DNA of 9,461 nucleotides, taken from Nitrospinae bacterium CG11_big_fil_rev_8_21_14_0_20_56_8 (lineage in GTDB: Bacteria; Nitrospinota; Nitrospinia; Nitrospinales; VA-1). The notes beneath the pieces were generated by a model. That model worked only from the letters and a program-made list of their open reading frames with translations, was not told where the DNA came from and ran no database searches. This document shows positions 1-6,172 of the stretch, piece after piece. Where the stretch lies: the NCBI GenBank assembly GCA_002796165.1, contig PCWF01000089.1, forward strand, positions 6,243 to 15,703, in the 5' to 3' direction. Within the stretch, counting starts at the first letter, position 1; each line of letters opens with the position of its first letter. A program made the translations under genes and the position numbers.

Positions 1-285
1 CCGCGCCAGGTCTATTGCGTCAAGTATCCCGTGGATGGTGTCGAGCAACCCGTGCAGGTCACCGGATGGGATGCCGACACCCATTCGCCCTGTCCCGCGT
101 TTGCCTGCAGGGTGGAAGAGTCCGGCGACGGAACGGCGTTGTTGATTTATGGCGGGAACGGCGGGGTTCGCTTCAAGTTGCTGGAGGACGAGACGCCCTG
201 GAGTCTCACCGCCCCAGGTCAATGGGGAGAAACTCATCTCGTCTATCCCGTCGGCAGTTTTCTGGTGTACACCGACGAGTGCTAA
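1..285 (+). CDS. Partial hypothetical protein (C-terminal end)
   Basis: The frame is open from the first base of the window to a TAA at 283-285, giving the last 94 residues of a protein whose start lies upstream. I do not recognise the family. The visible part is rich in Gly, Val and aromatic residues (for example LLIYGGNGGVRF and THLVYPVGSFLVY), has several Cys residues, and shows no transmembrane segment; it reads like the end of a beta-rich soluble domain. Its amino-acid make-up is more protein-like than the Arg-rich alternative frame over the same DNA. It runs towards dcd and its stop codon overlaps the dcd stop codon. Function unknown. Confidence 0.6.
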   Translation, partial: PRQVYCVKYPVDGVEQPVQVTGWDADTHSPCPAFACRVEESGDGTALLIYGGNGGVRFKLLEDETPWSLTAPGQWGETHLVYPVGSFLVYTDEC

Positions 286-854
286 CCCTTGGGGTTTTTC
301 TGCGCCCCGTAGGTGCGCGCCGCGCGTTCGTCGGGAAGGCTGGAGAGTTCTTCCAGGATGAGCTGGCAGATCCGCGTCGCGCCGGGGGTGATGCGCAGGT
401 AGAACGGACCGTGGTTGCATAGCTCCAACGTGATGATGCCGAGCCCGGTCCCGCAATGGATCATGGGAGCGGTCATGTGCACGGTGAGGCCCAGGCGCGC
501 CAGGGAACTGCGCCCCTCGATGCGTGCCGCCAGCCGCGACTCCATCGGCATCTTGACCTTTTCATGCGTCGGCGCGAGGTACAGTTTCCCCGGTTCCAGA
601 ATATAATTCCCCTCGGCCTCGCGCGGCACTTCCACCAGGTTCTGCTCCGTAAATTGGCGGATGTCGAGCCCGTCCACGTCGATCGGGTTATCGCGTCCGC
701 CGGGGCGGGGTCCGCGCCGGTTCCACTCCCACAGCGTCTCTCCCATGCGCAAATCGAGCGAGGACGTGTCGATCTGGTCCTCCGAGGGAAACGGATCGAC
801 GATGAATAATTTGTCCCGCAGGACGCGGCGGATATCCGCGTTGCTCAATATCAT
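282..854 (-). CDS. dcd: dCTP deaminase
   Basis: This 190-residue protein belongs to the dCTP deaminase/dUTPase trimer family, which converts dCTP to dUTP in the cytoplasm and so feeds dTTP synthesis. It begins MILSNADIRR and carries the family signature GRSSLARLGL at residues 114-123, with Ser116 and Arg120 matching the active-site Ser and Arg of E. coli Dcd. ITLEL follows, with Glu144 at the place of the catalytic Glu138. The length is close to the E. coli enzyme (193). The ATG at 854 was chosen because the family N terminus starts there; a longer open frame to 1031 only adds residues that shadow tlyA. The ATG overlaps the tlyA stop as ATGA, which suggests translational coupling. The loop before Glu144 (GTGLG) seems one residue longer than in E. 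coli (GWSG). Whether it is mono- or bifunctional (with dUTPase activity) cannot be decided here. Confidence 0.93.
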   Translation of the reverse strand: MILSNADIRRVLRDKLFIVDPFPSEDQIDTSSLDLRMGETLWEWNRRGPRPGGRDNPIDVDGLDIRQFTEQNLVEVPREAEGNYILEPGKLYLAPTHEKVKMPMESRLAARIEGRSSLARLGLTVHMTAPMIHCGTGLGIITLELCNHGPFYLRITPGATRICQLILEELSSLPDERAARTYGAQKNPKG

Positions 855-1683
855 GGGAACATGGCCCTCCTCATGGCTTCTTCCTCGATCGGGGTTCCGT
901 GGCCGCGGTTCACCGCGTGGATCAGGAATTCCTGATTTCCCTTTTGTCCGGTGATGGGCGAGGGAGAGACTCCCTGAACCACCCATCCCAGGGTGGCGAT
1001 GAATTCGCGCAATTCCCAAAGCACCTTCCAATGCTTTTCCGGATCGCGGACGATCCCCTTTTTTTCCACCTCGCCCTTGCCCACTTCGAATTGCGGTTTG
1101 ACCAGGGCCACCAGGTCCCCCCCGGATTTCAACACGGCGAGAACCGGCGGGATCACCAGCCGCAGGGAAATGAACGAAACGTCGATCACCGCCAGGTCCA
1201 CGGCTTCGCCCAGGTCGCCGGAGGAAAGCTCACGGGCATTTTTCCGGTCGAGGATGACGACGCGGGGGTCGCGTTGAATTTTCCAGTCGAGCTGGCCATA
1301 TCCCACGTCCACCGCGAACACTTTTTCAGCGCCTCGCTGAAGCAGGCAGTCGGTGAACCCCCCGGTGGAGGCGCCGACGTCGAGCGCCACGCGGCCCTGC
1401 GGCGACACGCCGAACCGGTCCAGCGCATGCGCCAGCTTGACGCCGCCCCGGCCCACAAACGGATGCAGGTCTTCGACGATTTCCACCTGCCCGTCCTCGG
1501 GCACCAGGCGGCCGGGTTTGTCGGCGGGATGGCCTTCGAGACGCACTTTACCCGCAAGGATCAGCGCTTGGGCCTTCTCCCGCGACGCGACGAGTTTTTT
1601 TTTACCAGGAGCTGGTCCAGCCGCAGGCGGCCGGGTTTGTCACGGTGCCGCCCTGGCGATCCGCAATTATTCTTCTTTACCAT
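851..1683 (-). CDS. tlyA: TlyA-type rRNA 2'-O-methyltransferase, frame broken (-1)
   Basis: TlyA proteins methylate ribose 2'-OH groups of rRNA (C1409 of 16S and C1920 of 23S in mycobacteria) using S-adenosylmethionine. They have an N-terminal S4 RNA-binding domain and an FtsJ-like body. The ATG at 1683 opens a frame giving the S4 start RLDQLLVKK (residues 21-29), which then runs into a stop at 1561-1563 after 40 residues. The rest of the S4 domain (LVASREKAQALILAGKVRLEG) and the whole methyltransferase lie in the -1 frame down to TGA at 851-853. Body motifs include the SAM loop DVGASTGGF, VKPQFEVGKGEV and the C-terminal SPITGQKGNQEF. Joining the frames gives about 277 residues, the usual family length. 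The break falls on a run of nine A. If the body were expressed alone, GTG at 1546 would give a 231-residue protein lacking most of S4. The start overlaps the xseB end by 17 bp and has GAGG 6 bases upstream. Confidence 0.85.
865..872 (-). promoter_or_regulatory. Shine-Dalgarno site for dcd inside tlyA
   Basis: On the minus strand GAGGAGGG lies within the last codons of tlyA and ends 10 bases before the dcd ATG at 854. It supports that start over the upstream in-frame options. It also means dcd can be initiated directly by incoming ribosomes as well as by coupling through the ATGA overlap. Confidence 0.6.
1505..1522. repeat. 18-bp direct repeat, copy 1 (in tlyA)
   Basis: The 18 bases from 1505 are identical to those at 1624-1641. 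On the minus strand this copy encodes DKPGRL in the methyltransferase frame, just after the S4 domain, where TlyA proteins often have a DKPG-like stretch. Confidence 0.7.
1594..1603 (-). other. A9 run with A AAA AAC slippery heptamer in tlyA
   Basis: Seen on the minus strand: GTA followed by eight more A and then CTC, that is nine A in a row at 1603-1595. In the frame opened by the ATG at 1683 the codons are GTA AAA AAA AAC, so A AAA AAC (1600-1594) is in the zero-frame phase of a classical X XXY YYZ slip site. A -1 slip gives AAA AAA then CTC GTC, exactly the frame of the rest of TlyA. A tenth A, added by polymerase slippage or lost from the assembly, would have the same effect. No convincing downstream pseudoknot was seen, only a weak GGG/CCC stem a few bases on. 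Confidence 0.55.
1624..1641. repeat. 18-bp direct repeat, copy 2 (tlyA N terminus)
   Basis: Exact copy of 1505-1522, placed 119 bp away. On the minus strand it also encodes DKPGRL, at residues 15-20 of the frame that starts at 1683. The two copies are read in the same phase only if the -1 shift between them is made. Confidence 0.7.
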
Positions 1684-1927
1684 TGGGATCCTCTTCCGGG
1701 TCTTCTTCGACGGGAAACAGTTCCGCGACGAGTTCGCCTTTCTGGTTACGGGTCAATTTTTCGATCTTGGCTTCCGCCTCGGTGAGTTTTTTGGCGCACA
1801 ACCGCGACATCTTGATGCCTTCCTCGAAAATTTCCAGGGACTTGTCGATGTCGAGCTCGCCCTTTTCCAATTCCTCGACGATCTGCTCGAGCCGTTTCAT
1901 CGCTTTTTCGAACTTGATCTCCGCCAT
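1667..1927 (-). CDS. xseB: Exodeoxyribonuclease VII small subunit
   Basis: An 86-residue protein with the XseB family core: FEKAMKRLEQIVEELEKGEL near the N terminus, then LDIDKSLEIFEEGIKMSRLCAKKL split over two helices. This is the short helical hairpin that binds the large subunit XseA. The complex degrades single-stranded DNA in both directions to oligonucleotides and works in repair. After residue 70 the tail is acidic and low in complexity (EEDPEEDPNGKEE). Length fits the family (about 80). The ATG at 1927 has AGGA a few bases upstream. It lies 57 bp after xseA, as expected for a two-subunit enzyme, and its end overlaps the likely tlyA start. Confidence 0.95.
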   Translation of the reverse strand: MAEIKFEKAMKRLEQIVEELEKGELDIDKSLEIFEEGIKMSRLCAKKLTEAEAKIEKLTRNQKGELVAELFPVEEDPEEDPNGKEE

Positions 1928-1952
1928 GGTGTCCTCGTTGAGTGCGCGGTGG

Positions 1953-1978
1953 GCGATGGGAATCGCGCCCGCCGGCGC
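1953..1978 (-). other. Two overlapping stem-loops in the xseA-xseB gap
   Basis: In the 57-bp spacer, GCGCC-GGCG-GGCGC (1978-1965, minus strand) and GCGAT-TCCC-ATCGC (1966-1953) can each form a 5-bp stem with a 4-base loop. They share two bases, so full pairing of both is exclusive. Neither is followed by a T run, so this is not a terminator. A role in RNA processing or in setting the subunit ratio is only a guess. Confidence 0.25.
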
Positions 1979-1984
1979 ATCGTT

Positions 1985-3406
1985 TCAATGTTTGTGTTCA
2001 ACTTTGCAATCCAGCTCCCCCCGCGCCAGGCGCACCCGGACGGGATCGCCGACCGCCACGTCCTCGCTCGATTTGACGGCGGCTCCCGCGTGCAGACAGA
2101 TGCTGTACCCGCGATCGAGAATGGCCAGAGGGCTGAGGGCATTCAGGTTTTTGGCCGCCGCTTCGAAGCGTTTCTTTTCCAGGGTCAGGCCATGCGCCAT
2201 CTGGCGCCGCAATTGCTGTTCGAACGATTCGAGCCGTTCCTTCGCCGTGCGTGCGAGGGTCTGGGTCTGCCGCAATAACAGGTGGTGCAGGTGGGCGCGG
2301 CGTTCTTCCAACCGGGCGAGGTTGCGCCCGGGAGAGGCCTGGGTCAACTGCTGGCTCAACCCCGCAAGCCGGGCCCGCTGAAGCACGACCCATTGCCCCA
2401 GCCCCCGGAACAGCCGCAGGTTCAGATCGTCCATCCGCTGGGCCAGGGGAGCGAGAACCTGCAGGGGCTCGCGGAAAAACCTCCGATCGATCAGGCGGCG
2501 CAATAACTCGCGGTACTCCCGCACCCGGCCCCCCAACGATTCCATCATCCGATCGGTGAATTGGCGCAGGTCGTCGACGGTATGCGAAAGAAGCGGGACG
2601 GCGAGTTCCGCCGCCGCCGAGGGAGTCGGTGCGCGCAGGTCGGCCACGAAGTCGGCGATGGTGAAATCGATCTCGTGCCCCACGGCGGAAATGACCGGGA
2701 GGCGCGAGCCCGCGATGGCGCGGGCGACGATCTCTTCATTGAATGCCCACAGGTCCTCGATCGATCCCCCGCCGCGCCCGACGATCAAAAGGTCGATGTC
2801 TTCGATCCGGTTGAGCGTTTCGATCGCGGCGGCGATTTCCTCCGCCGCGCCTTCGCCCTGGACCTTCACGGGATGCAGGAGAACGGAGACTTTGGGATTC
2901 CTGCGCCGCAGGATGTTCAGGATGTCGCGGACCGCCGCGCCGGTGGCGGAGGTCACCACCCCCACCTTCCAGGGAAATTCGGGGAGCGGACGTTTCCGCG
3001 CCGGATCGAACAATCCTTCTTTGGCGAGTTTCTCCTTGAGTTGCTCGAAGGCCTTCTGCAGGGCGCCGAGCCCCCGGGGCTCCAGCGCCTCGACGATCAC
3101 CTGGTACTCGCCGCGCGGTTCGTACACGCTGAGCCGCCCGAACAGCACCACGTGGTCGCCGTCTTCGGGTTTGTACTTCGCCCCGGCGCGGTAGTTTTTG
3201 AACAACACGCAACGCACCTGCGCCTTTTCGTCCTTGAGGACAAAGTAGGCGTGGCCTGAAGAGGGAACGCGCAGATTGGAAATTTCGCCCTCGACCCACA
3301 CCGAGTCGAACTGCACTTCCAGGACCCCGCGGATCACCTTCGTGAGTTCGGTCACGGTGAAGACCTGGGGCCCCTTCGCGGGTTGGGATGGGCTGGATGC
3401 CGTCAT
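1985..3406 (-). CDS. xseA: Exodeoxyribonuclease VII large subunit
   Basis: The 473-residue catalytic subunit of exonuclease VII (E. coli XseA has 456). The N-terminal OB-fold covers roughly residues 15-110 (for example VWVEGEISN at 37-45 and GHAYFVLKD at 51-59). The nuclease domain follows, with the family motifs GRGGGSIEDLWAFNEE at 210-225, VGHEIDFTIADFVADLRA at 242-259 and TPSAAAE at 261-267. A long helical region rich in Arg, Gln and Leu (about 275-415), probably coiled coil, precedes the conserved C-terminal LSPLAILDRGYSI (424-436). All motifs are intact. The ATG at 3406 was chosen because the OB-fold follows directly; the frame stays open upstream to 3748, but that part overlaps folD and is low-quality sequence. 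No strong ribosome site precedes the ATG, so coupling to folD, 35 bp upstream, is likely. Confidence 0.96.
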   Translation of the reverse strand: MTASSPSQPAKGPQVFTVTELTKVIRGVLEVQFDSVWVEGEISNLRVPSSGHAYFVLKDEKAQVRCVLFKNYRAGAKYKPEDGDHVVLFGRLSVYEPRGEYQVIVEALEPRGLGALQKAFEQLKEKLAKEGLFDPARKRPLPEFPWKVGVVTSATGAAVRDILNILRRRNPKVSVLLHPVKVQGEGAAEEIAAAIETLNRIEDIDLLIVGRGGGSIEDLWAFNEEIVARAIAGSRLPVISAVGHEIDFTIADFVADLRAPTPSAAAELAVPLLSHTVDDLRQFTDRMMESLGGRVREYRELLRRLIDRRFFREPLQVLAPLAQRMDDLNLRLFRGLGQWVVLQRARLAGLSQQLTQASPGRNLARLEERRAHLHHLLLRQTQTLARTAKERLESFEQQLRRQMAHGLTLEKKRFEAAAKNLNALSPLAILDRGYSICLHAGAAVKSSEDVAVGDPVRVRLARGELDCKVEHKH

Positions 3407-3441
3407 GGAGGTTTTTAAGTCCGGATCCTGTAAACGTGTGG

Positions 3442-4305
3442 CTAATAATTTTTTGAACCCTTCTCCAGATTTATCTTGAAGGCTTTGAGCGTGTTCTGCA
3501 TGAGCATGGCGATGGTCATGGGCCCGACCCCGCCGGGAACGGGAGTGATGAAGGACGCCTTTTTCGAGGCTTCCGCGAACTGTACGTCGCCCACCAGCTT
3601 GCCTTCCACCCGGTTGATGCCGACGTCGATGACCACCGCGCCTTCCTTGATCATGTCGCCGGTGACAAATTCGGGTTTGCCGATGGCGGCGACGAGGATG
3701 TCGGCGGACCGGATCTCTCCCGGCAGGTCCCGCGTGCGCGAGTGGCACAGGGTCACCGTGGCGTGGCGCGCGAGCAGGAGAAACGCCACCGGTTTGCCCA
3801 CGATGTTGCTCCGCCCTACAATGACCGCGCGTTGGCCCTCGATCGGTACCTTGTAATAATCCAGCAGGGCGATAATGCCCGCCGGGGTGCAGGGGGAAAA
3901 CAGCACGTTGCCCGTCACCAGGTTGCCCACGGTCACCGGGTGGAATCCATCCACGTCTTTCGCCGGGGAGATGGTTTCGATGACTTTCTTCTCGTCGATC
4001 TGCTTCGGGAGCGGGAGCTGGACGAGGATCCCGTTCACTTCGGGATCGGCGTTGAGCCGGGTCACGAGATCGAGAACTTCTTCCTGAGACGCGGAGGCAG
4101 GCAGATGATGCTCGAACGATACGAACCCGGCGCGGGCGCAGGCCTTCTTCTTATTGCGCACGTATACCGCGGAAGCGGGGTCGTTCCCCACCAGCACGAC
4201 GGCCAGTCCGGGCGCCCGCCCGGTCTCGGCCTTCAACCGTTCCACTTCGGCGGCGATGCCGGTCAGGATTTCATCGGATACTTTCTTGCCGTCTATGATC
4301 TGCAT
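3442..4305 (-). CDS. folD: Methylenetetrahydrofolate dehydrogenase/cyclohydrolase
   Basis: A 287-residue bifunctional FolD enzyme. It oxidises 5,10-methylene-THF to methenyl-THF with NAD(P)+ and hydrolyses that to 10-formyl-THF, supplying one-carbon units for purines and formyl-Met. The first family motif is PASAVYVRNKKKAC (43-56), with Tyr48 and Lys52 at the positions of E. coli Tyr50 and catalytic Lys54. GILVQLPLP (92-100) carries the active-site Gln96, followed by KDVDGFHP (116-123). GRSNIVGKP (164-172) is the nucleotide-binding loop, and PVPGGVGPMT (255-264) is the C-terminal signature. Nothing is missing. The ATG at 4305 is the only start that fits the family N terminus; the ribosome site is weak. 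It lies 69 bp after the activator gene. That gap contains a poor sigma-70-like pair (TTGCAA, 17 bp, TAACGT on the minus strand), too weak to call. Confidence 0.97.
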   Translation of the reverse strand: MQIIDGKKVSDEILTGIAAEVERLKAETGRAPGLAVVLVGNDPASAVYVRNKKKACARAGFVSFEHHLPASASQEEVLDLVTRLNADPEVNGILVQLPLPKQIDEKKVIETISPAKDVDGFHPVTVGNLVTGNVLFSPCTPAGIIALLDYYKVPIEGQRAVIVGRSNIVGKPVAFLLLARHATVTLCHSRTRDLPGEIRSADILVAAIGKPEFVTGDMIKEGAVVIDVGINRVEGKLVGDVQFAEASKKASFITPVPGGVGPMTIAMLMQNTLKAFKINLEKGSKNY

Positions 4306-4356
4306 GGGTCCGTGTTTTCTGAAACGTTAAAGGAAGTGATTTTAGATTGCAAGCGC

Positions 4357-4372
4357 GGAAGCCCCGGCTCCC
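4357..4372 (-). other. Stem-loop after the activator stop codon
   Basis: Two bases after the activator TAA, the minus strand can fold GGGAGC-CGGG-GCTTCC, a 6-bp stem with one G-U pair and a 4-base loop. GCGCTTGC follows instead of a T run, so it is unlikely to stop transcription by itself. It might partly separate expression of the regulator from folD or mark an RNA cleavage site. Confidence 0.3.
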
Positions 4373-4374
4373 GG

Positions 4375-5865
4375 TTAATCGATATTGAGTTCCTTGATCA
4401 GGCGGGACAGGTAAGACCGCTGGATGTCGAGGATCTTGGCCGCCTTCGTGCGGTTTCCGTTGGTGGATTTCAGGGTGTTGATGATGAAGGCCCGGCGGAA
4501 GGAGTCGTTGGCTTCCTTGAGAGTGGTGCCGACGTTGATCTCCACGGGCACCTGAGTGGACTCCAGGGGGAAGGCGTTGGCGGTCAACGTGTCCCCTTCG
4601 GTCAGTACCATGGCGCGCTCCACGGAATTCTCCAGCTCGCGGATGTTGCCCGGCCAGGAATAGGCCACCAGGTGCGAGATGAGGTTCTTGTCGATCTTCT
4701 TCGGGGCCTGGCCCTCCGGGGTGTATTTGCGGATGAAATAGGTGACCAGGTCGCTGATGTCCTCCTTGCGTTCGCGCAGGGAGGGAAGCTTGAGGTTGAT
4801 GACGTTGATCCGGTAATACAGATCCTGCCGGAACTCGCCCCTCTGCACCATCTTGTCCAGATCCTTGTTGGTGGCGCTGACGACGCGCACGTCGACGTTG
4901 ATGGTCTCGGTTCCGCCCAGGCGGATGAAGGACTCCTCCTGGAGCACGCGGAGCAGTTTGACCTGCATGTCCAGAGGCATCTCGCCGATTTCGTCCAGAA
5001 ATATCGTTCCCGTATGGGCGGCCTCGAACAGGCCGATCTTGCGGCTGTCGGCCCCGGTGAAGGCGCCTTTCTCATGGCCGAACAACTCGCGTTCCAGGAT
5101 GGACGCGGGAAGCGCCCCGCAACTGACCGAGATGAACGGCCGGGTCTGCCGCCGCCCCCGCTCGTGCACCAGGTGCGCGAACAACTCCTTGCCCGTGCCG
5201 CTCTCCCCCGTGAGAAGCACCGGCGCCTTGGAATCGGCCACCCGCTCCGCCAGGCTTATGCATTTGCTGATGGCCTCGCTCTCGCCCACGATGAGATAGC
5301 GTTGCATGTAGATTTCCCGCAGGCGGTCGAACTCCTCCCCCAGCGCGGCGCGATTTCTCGTCAACTGGAAAAACTTGGCCAGCAGGCGCGAGAACCGCTC
5401 CAGGATCGCCAGGTCTTCTTCTTTGAACTCGGACCCGTCCCGCTTGTCGAGAAACTGGACCACCCCCACCACCTTCTCCTCCACCAGCAAGGGAAAACAC
5501 GCGATGCGGTTAACCGTCACTTTCACCTTTTCGCTGACCGTGCGGTACCAGCGGGGATCGTTCTGCACGTCGTTGGAGACGATGGTTTCCCCCGTCTCCG
5601 CCACCAGCCCGGCAATGCCCACTCCCGGCGGGATGTCGATGTCGCGAAGTTTGCCCATGTATTTGCCCGTCGCCTGGTAAAACTGAAGCCGCTTCGATTT
5701 TTCGTCCGCCACCATCAACAGCGAGGTGTTCCGCGTCCCCACGATCGAACTGGCGGTGTCGATCACCATGGCCAATAATTCGTCGATTTCCACCGAAGTG
5801 GTGCTGAACAGGGAAGAAATCTTCCGCAGGGAATGAATGTTGGCCTGATTATCAATGAGTTTCAT
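4375..5865 (-). CDS. Sigma-54-dependent activator, GAF-AAA+-Fis
   Basis: A 496-residue bacterial enhancer-binding protein. Residues of about 15-165 form a GAF sensor domain (for example IPPGVGIAGLVAETGE at 78-93 and PLLVEEKVVGVVQFLD at 125-140). The AAA+ domain follows, with Walker A GESGTGKE (220-227), the sigma-54 contact loop GAFTGA (267-272), Walker B TIFLDEIGE (287-295) and the sensor II motif WPGNIRELEN (404-413). A Fis-type helix-turn-helix closes the protein (about 455-493, NRTKAAKILDIQRSYLSRL). All residues needed for ATP hydrolysis and sigma-54 remodelling appear present. There is no receiver domain, so control is probably by a ligand or redox signal through GAF, as in NifA or FhlA, rather than by a histidine kinase. 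It heads the folD-xseAB-tlyA-dcd block and is divergent from two membrane glycosyltransferase genes. Its signal and targets are unknown. Only one ATG fits; its ribosome site is weak. Confidence 0.93.
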   Translation of the reverse strand: MKLIDNQANIHSLRKISSLFSTTSVEIDELLAMVIDTASSIVGTRNTSLLMVADEKSKRLQFYQATGKYMGKLRDIDIPPGVGIAGLVAETGETIVSNDVQNDPRWYRTVSEKVKVTVNRIACFPLLVEEKVVGVVQFLDKRDGSEFKEEDLAILERFSRLLAKFFQLTRNRAALGEEFDRLREIYMQRYLIVGESEAISKCISLAERVADSKAPVLLTGESGTGKELFAHLVHERGRRQTRPFISVSCGALPASILERELFGHEKGAFTGADSRKIGLFEAAHTGTIFLDEIGEMPLDMQVKLLRVLQEESFIRLGGTETINVDVRVVSATNKDLDKMVQRGEFRQDLYYRINVINLKLPSLRERKEDISDLVTYFIRKYTPEGQAPKKIDKNLISHLVAYSWPGNIRELENSVERAMVLTEGDTLTANAFPLESTQVPVEINVGTTLKEANDSFRRAFIINTLKSTNGNRTKAAKILDIQRSYLSRLIKELNID

Positions 5866-5890
5866 GAGGGTATTTCTTTAATATTAAAAA

Positions 5891-5911
5891 GACATGTGGC
5901 CATCAGATGTC
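5891..5911. promoter_or_regulatory. Imperfect inverted repeat, possible operator
   Basis: GACATGTG-GCCAT-CAGATGTC: 8-bp arms with one mismatch around a 5-base centre. It lies 26 bp upstream of the activator ATG, within the predicted leader RNA. The size fits a dimeric helix-turn-helix protein, perhaps the activator controlling itself, but a single copy proves nothing. Confidence 0.35.
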
Positions 5912-5947
5912 CGATTATTTAAAATCAAAGGATATAGTTTCTAATAA

Positions 5948-5975
5948 AGTATACAAATAATGGGCCTGGTTTCAA
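5948..5975 (-). promoter_or_regulatory. Sigma-70-type promoter for the activator-folD block
   Basis: On the minus strand TTGAAA (5975-5970) and TATACT (5953-5948) are separated by 16 bp; each hexamer matches the consensus in five of six positions. Transcription would start near 5941, leaving a leader of about 75 bases before the activator ATG. This is the best promoter seen in the window and the only convincing one ahead of the six-gene block. Confidence 0.6.
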
Positions 5976-6053
5976 AGTATTAAATAATTTCCCGGTCGCC
6001 GAAAAGCGGAACGAGGGAGTGGCGGGAGCGTTCCCCTGTCCCCCGATTAAAAT

Positions 6054-6081
6054 TTGGTTTTGCCGTTAAAAGTGTTATAAC
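6054..6081 (+). promoter_or_regulatory. Possible promoter for the TMTC-like genes
   Basis: TTGGTT (6054-6059), 16 bp, TATAAC (6076-6081). The -10 element matches the consensus in five of six positions but the -35 only in three. It would give a leader of roughly 85 bases before the GTG at 6173. It is in the right place but weak, so an activator may help. Confidence 0.35.
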
Positions 6082-6144
6082 TGTTTTTAAATCAAGGGTT
6101 ATTCAGGGTACCTCGAATAATCGGGAATTCGTTTGGCAACGTTC

Positions 6145-6156
6145 GAAGGGCCCTTC
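6145..6156. promoter_or_regulatory. 12-bp perfect palindrome before the TMTC-like gene
   Basis: GAAGGGCCCTTC is a perfect palindrome ending 16 bp upstream of the GTG at 6173. It could be a protein-binding site overlapping the translation start region, or chance. With no central loop it is a poor RNA hairpin. Confidence 0.25.
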
Positions 6157-6172
6157 AACCATTTCCCGCGAG

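Larger units (their letters stand above)
5866..6172. other. Divergent intergenic region, about 300 bp
   Basis: No gene was found here. Most of it is AT-rich, in contrast to the GC-rich coding DNA on both sides. A GC-rich island (about 5991-6046) interrupts it between the two candidate promoters. The region holds a good leftward sigma-70-like promoter, a weaker rightward one, an imperfect inverted repeat near the activator start, a 12-bp palindrome and a 5-bp-arm inverted repeat (CGAAT at 6114-6118, ATTCG at 6127-6131) near the rightward gene. No acceptable sigma-54 -24/-12 site was seen. Confidence 0.6.

Noticed and set aside
15..422. Alternative rightward frame at the left edge (135 codons)
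   Set aside because: Arg-rich shadow that runs into the antisense strand of dcd; the frame ending at 285 has better protein-like composition.
855..1031. N-terminal extension of dcd
   Set aside because: The added residues are a shadow of the tlyA C terminus, are Arg/Gly/Pro-rich and unlike Dcd; the ATG at 854 has a strong ribosome site and fits the family start.
899..2278. Rightward open frame of 459 codons over tlyA, xseB and the end of xseA
   Set aside because: Antisense shadow of three recognised genes; His/Gln/Phe-rich composition typical of reversed GC-rich coding DNA.
3407..3748. N-terminal extension of xseA into folD
   Set aside because: Low-complexity Arg/His-rich sequence overlapping folD in another frame; the OB-fold begins right after the ATG at 3406.
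4357..4372. Rho-independent terminator between activator and folD
   Set aside because: The hairpin has no following T run, so it is listed only as a stem-loop.
3742..5778. Long rightward open frame (678 codons) antisense to folD and the activator
   Set aside because: It lies wholly opposite two genes with complete family motifs. GC-rich codon bias leaves antisense frames free of stops, and its sequence shows no recognisable domain.
6020..6035. Sigma-54-like site TGGC...TTCC on the plus strand ahead of copy 1
   Set aside because: The -24 half and spacing are fair, but the invariant GC of the -12 element is CC, so it should not work as a sigma-54 promoter. A GG-N10-GC pair near 5994 and one on the minus strand near 5900-5913 also match too poorly elsewhere.
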